From: Brevibacterium sp. p3-SID960
Lineage (GTDB): Bacteria; Actinomycetota; Actinomycetes; Actinomycetales; Brevibacteriaceae
Assembly: GCF_025144725.1 (NCBI RefSeq)
Contig: NZ_JALXKS010000003.1
Coordinates: 50,291-114,290, forward strand
Reading direction: 5' to 3'
Length of the DNA: 64,000 nt
In this document: in pieces, positions 62,586 to 64,000 of the stretch
How the letters are laid out: each line of letters starts with the position of its first letter
Numbering within the stretch: the stretch's first letter is position 1
Translations under genes and position numbers: made by a program
Notes under the pieces: generated by a model
What the model was told of the DNA's origin: nothing
Database searches by the model: none
The model's input: only the letters and a program-made list of their open reading frames with translations

Positions 62586-64000
62586 TCAGTCCTCGACCCA
62601 GCCGAGGGACCGCTCGACCGCTTGGCTCCACCGGCTCAGCAGCCGCTGCCGGTCCTGAGCTGTGATCGCCGGCTGCCAGGAGGCATCCGCCTGCCAGTAT
62701 CCGGCCAATTCGTCGAGTGATCCGTACACCCCGGCGCCCAGCCCGGCCGCATAGGCGGCACCTGCAGCGGTGGCCTCGATGATCTGCGGACGGACGACCT
62801 CGCAGCCGGCGATATCGGCCTGGAACTGCATGAGGATGTCCGAGGCGCACATGCCGCCGTCAGCGGCGATCCGGTTGATCGTGTACCCGGAGTCGCGACG
62901 CATGACGTCGAGCACCTCGGCAGTCTGGAAGGCCGTGGCCTCCAGCGCCGCGCGGGCGATGTGCCCGCGGCCGGTGAAGCGGGTCATGCCGATGAGCACC
63001 CCGCGCGCGTCTGCACGCCAGTGCGGGGCGTACAGCCCGGAGAACGCCGGGACGAAGTAGACATCACCGCTGTCCGCGACCTCCGAGGCCAAAACGTTGA
63101 CCTCATCTGCGGTGCCGATGAGTCCGAGGTTATCGCGCAGCCACTGCACGAGCGCACCAGCCACGGCGATCGAACCCTCGAGCGCGTACTTGAGCGGCTG
63201 GTCCTCGATCTGGTAGGCGACGGTGGAGACCAGACCGTTGGCCGAGCGGCGGATCTCCTCACCGGTGTTCGTCAGCAGGAAGCAGCCGGTGCCGTAGGTG
63301 TTCTTCGTATCGCCGGGAGAGAAGCCGCACTGGCCGAAGGCGGCTGCCTGCTGGTCGCCGAGCACCCCGGCGATCGGCACGCCGGCCAGCAGCTGCCCGG
63401 CTGCCACCGTGCCGAACGTCCCGACGGATGGCCGGATCTCAGGCAGGCAGGCGATCGGGATGTCGAGCAGCTCGCACATCCGCTGCGACCACTGGCCGGT
63501 GCGCAGATCCATGAGCAGGGTGCGTGAGGCGTTGGTGACGTCTGTGGCGTGCACGCCGGAGTCCACTCCGCCGGTGAGGTTCCACAGCAGCCAGGTGTCG
63601 ATCGTGCCGACGAGCACCTCACCAGCCGCTGCCCGCTCGCGCAGCCCGTCGACGTGGTCGAACAGCCAGCGCAGCTTGATGCCGGAGAAGTACGTGTTGA
63701 CCGGCAGCCCGGTGATCTCTGCGATCTCCTCAGCGTGCTCACGCAGCTCGGCGACGTACTCGCCGCCGCGGGTGTCCTGCCACACGATCGCGTTGTGTAC
63801 CGGACGGCCGGTCGCCGTCTCCCACACGACGGTGGTCTCACGCTGGTTTGTGATGCCCACAGCCGCGATGTCGGGACCCGTCACCGAGGCTGTGCCGAGC
63901 GCCTGGCCGATGACCTCCCGACTGGTCCGCCAGATGACGACGGCGTCGTGTTCGACACGACCGGCTGCAGGGAAGATCTGCTCGAACTCCTGACCGGCAG
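62586..64000 (-). CDS. glpK: Glycerol kinase, 5' end outside the window
   Basis: The last 471 codons of a FGGY-family kinase phosphorylating glycerol to glycerol 3-phosphate. The frame is open to the right edge, starting there with GQEFEQIFPAAGRVEHD, close to the expected N-terminal region, so only about 30-35 residues are missing. GITNQRETTVVW, NAIVWQDTRG, the ATP-site segment NTYGTGCFLL and the late AADGGMCASDILMQFQAD are glycerol-kinase signatures. A methionine-type start at 63884 is internal. A glpF permease would be expected upstream, beyond the edge. Confidence 0.95.
   Translation of the reverse strand, partial: AGQEFEQIFPAAGRVEHDAVVIWRTSREVIGQALGTASVTGPDIAAVGITNQRETTVVWETATGRPVHNAIVWQDTRGGEYVAELREHAEEIAEITGLPVNTYFSGIKLRWLFDHVDGLRERAAAGEVLVGTIDTWLLWNLTGGVDSGVHATDVTNASRTLLMDLRTGQWSQRMCELLDIPIACLPEIRPSVGTFGTVAAGQLLAGVPIAGVLGDQQAAAFGQCGFSPGDTKNTYGTGCFLLTNTGEEIRRSANGLVSTVAYQIEDQPLKYALEGSIAVAGALVQWLRDNLGLIGTADEVNVLASEVADSGDVYFVPAFSGLYAPHWRADARGVLIGMTRFTGRGHIARAALEATAFQTAEVLDVMRRDSGYTINRIAADGGMCASDILMQFQADIAGCEVVRPQIIEATAAGAAYAAGLGAGVYGSLDELAGYWQADASWQPAITAQDRQRLLSRWSQAVERSLGWVED

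Overview
This is a chromosomal segment from a high-G+C Gram-positive bacterium, almost certainly an actinomycete (Actinomycetota). Gene content and order suggest a Brevibacterium-like Micrococcales member; the genus is inferred, not shown. The signs are: actinobacterial families of unknown function (DUF3000, DUF3093, DUF3710, DUF4193), the division protein SepH, coproporphyrin-dependent haem synthesis (HemE, CgoX, ChdC, CpfC), a single-chain CydDC exporter, strong G/C preference at third codon positions, and many genes whose start codon lies 6-8 nt after a TANNNT-like -10 box (leaderless mRNAs). Nearly everything is core metabolism. I found no prophage, insertion sequence, CRISPR array, tRNA or rRNA.

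Layout. 1-2.4 kb: the 3' end of a topoisomerase IV B subunit, then a minus-strand BlaI-type repressor and M56 membrane peptidase. 2.7-8.7 kb: cydA-cydB-cydDC for cytochrome bd oxidase. 8.8-16.1 kb: sepH (-), ferrochelatase (+), a small coiled-coil protein with a duplicated tail (-), and the group DUF4193, DUF3093, dut, DUF3710, OB-fold protein. 14.7-19.6 kb: two TrkA/RCK-type K+ regulatory proteins (-) divergent from a KimA-like K+ importer (+), which is coupled to an RNA methyltransferase. 19.6-24.6 kb: aconitase under a 24-bp perfect palindrome, then dxs. 24.7-31.2 kb: RNase D/DUF3000 operon (-), a flavin reductase, a HutD-like protein, and the haem cluster hemE-cgoX...chdC. 31.3-36.5 kb: msrB/acetyltransferase (-), a hydrolase (+), and an L,D-transpeptidase-like lipoprotein/RibD-C/malate dehydrogenase group (-). 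36.7-41.8 kb: a proline-rich membrane protein, leuA with a leucine-codon leader peptide, recO, uppS.

41.9-46.2 kb: a MOSC-ferredoxin-reductase fusion, a DEAD-box helicase, and a pseudogene with three frame breaks, all minus strand. 46.2-53.5 kb: glyS, YibE/F, an aminotransferase, a lactate permease (-), an MHS-type transporter. 53.6-58.1 kb: the overlapping dusB-dgt-dnaG operon. 58.1-64 kb: two D-2-hydroxyacid dehydrogenases around a TetR regulator/DHA2 efflux pair with a three-dyad operator region, and the 3' part of glpK running off the right edge.

How the parts connect. Cytochrome bd needs haem, and the haem genes lie in two places in this window. CydDC supports oxidase assembly. The BlaI-type repressor, its peptidase partner and a dyad upstream of cydA suggest signal-controlled expression of the bd oxidase. 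KimA with the two RCK proteins forms a K+ homeostasis locus. Start/stop overlaps (GTGA, ATGA, TAATG) show translational coupling in at least ten gene pairs. The least explained items are the MOSC fusion, the palindromes before acnA and tetR, the minisatellite before the L,D-transpeptidase gene, and the frame-broken gene near glyS.
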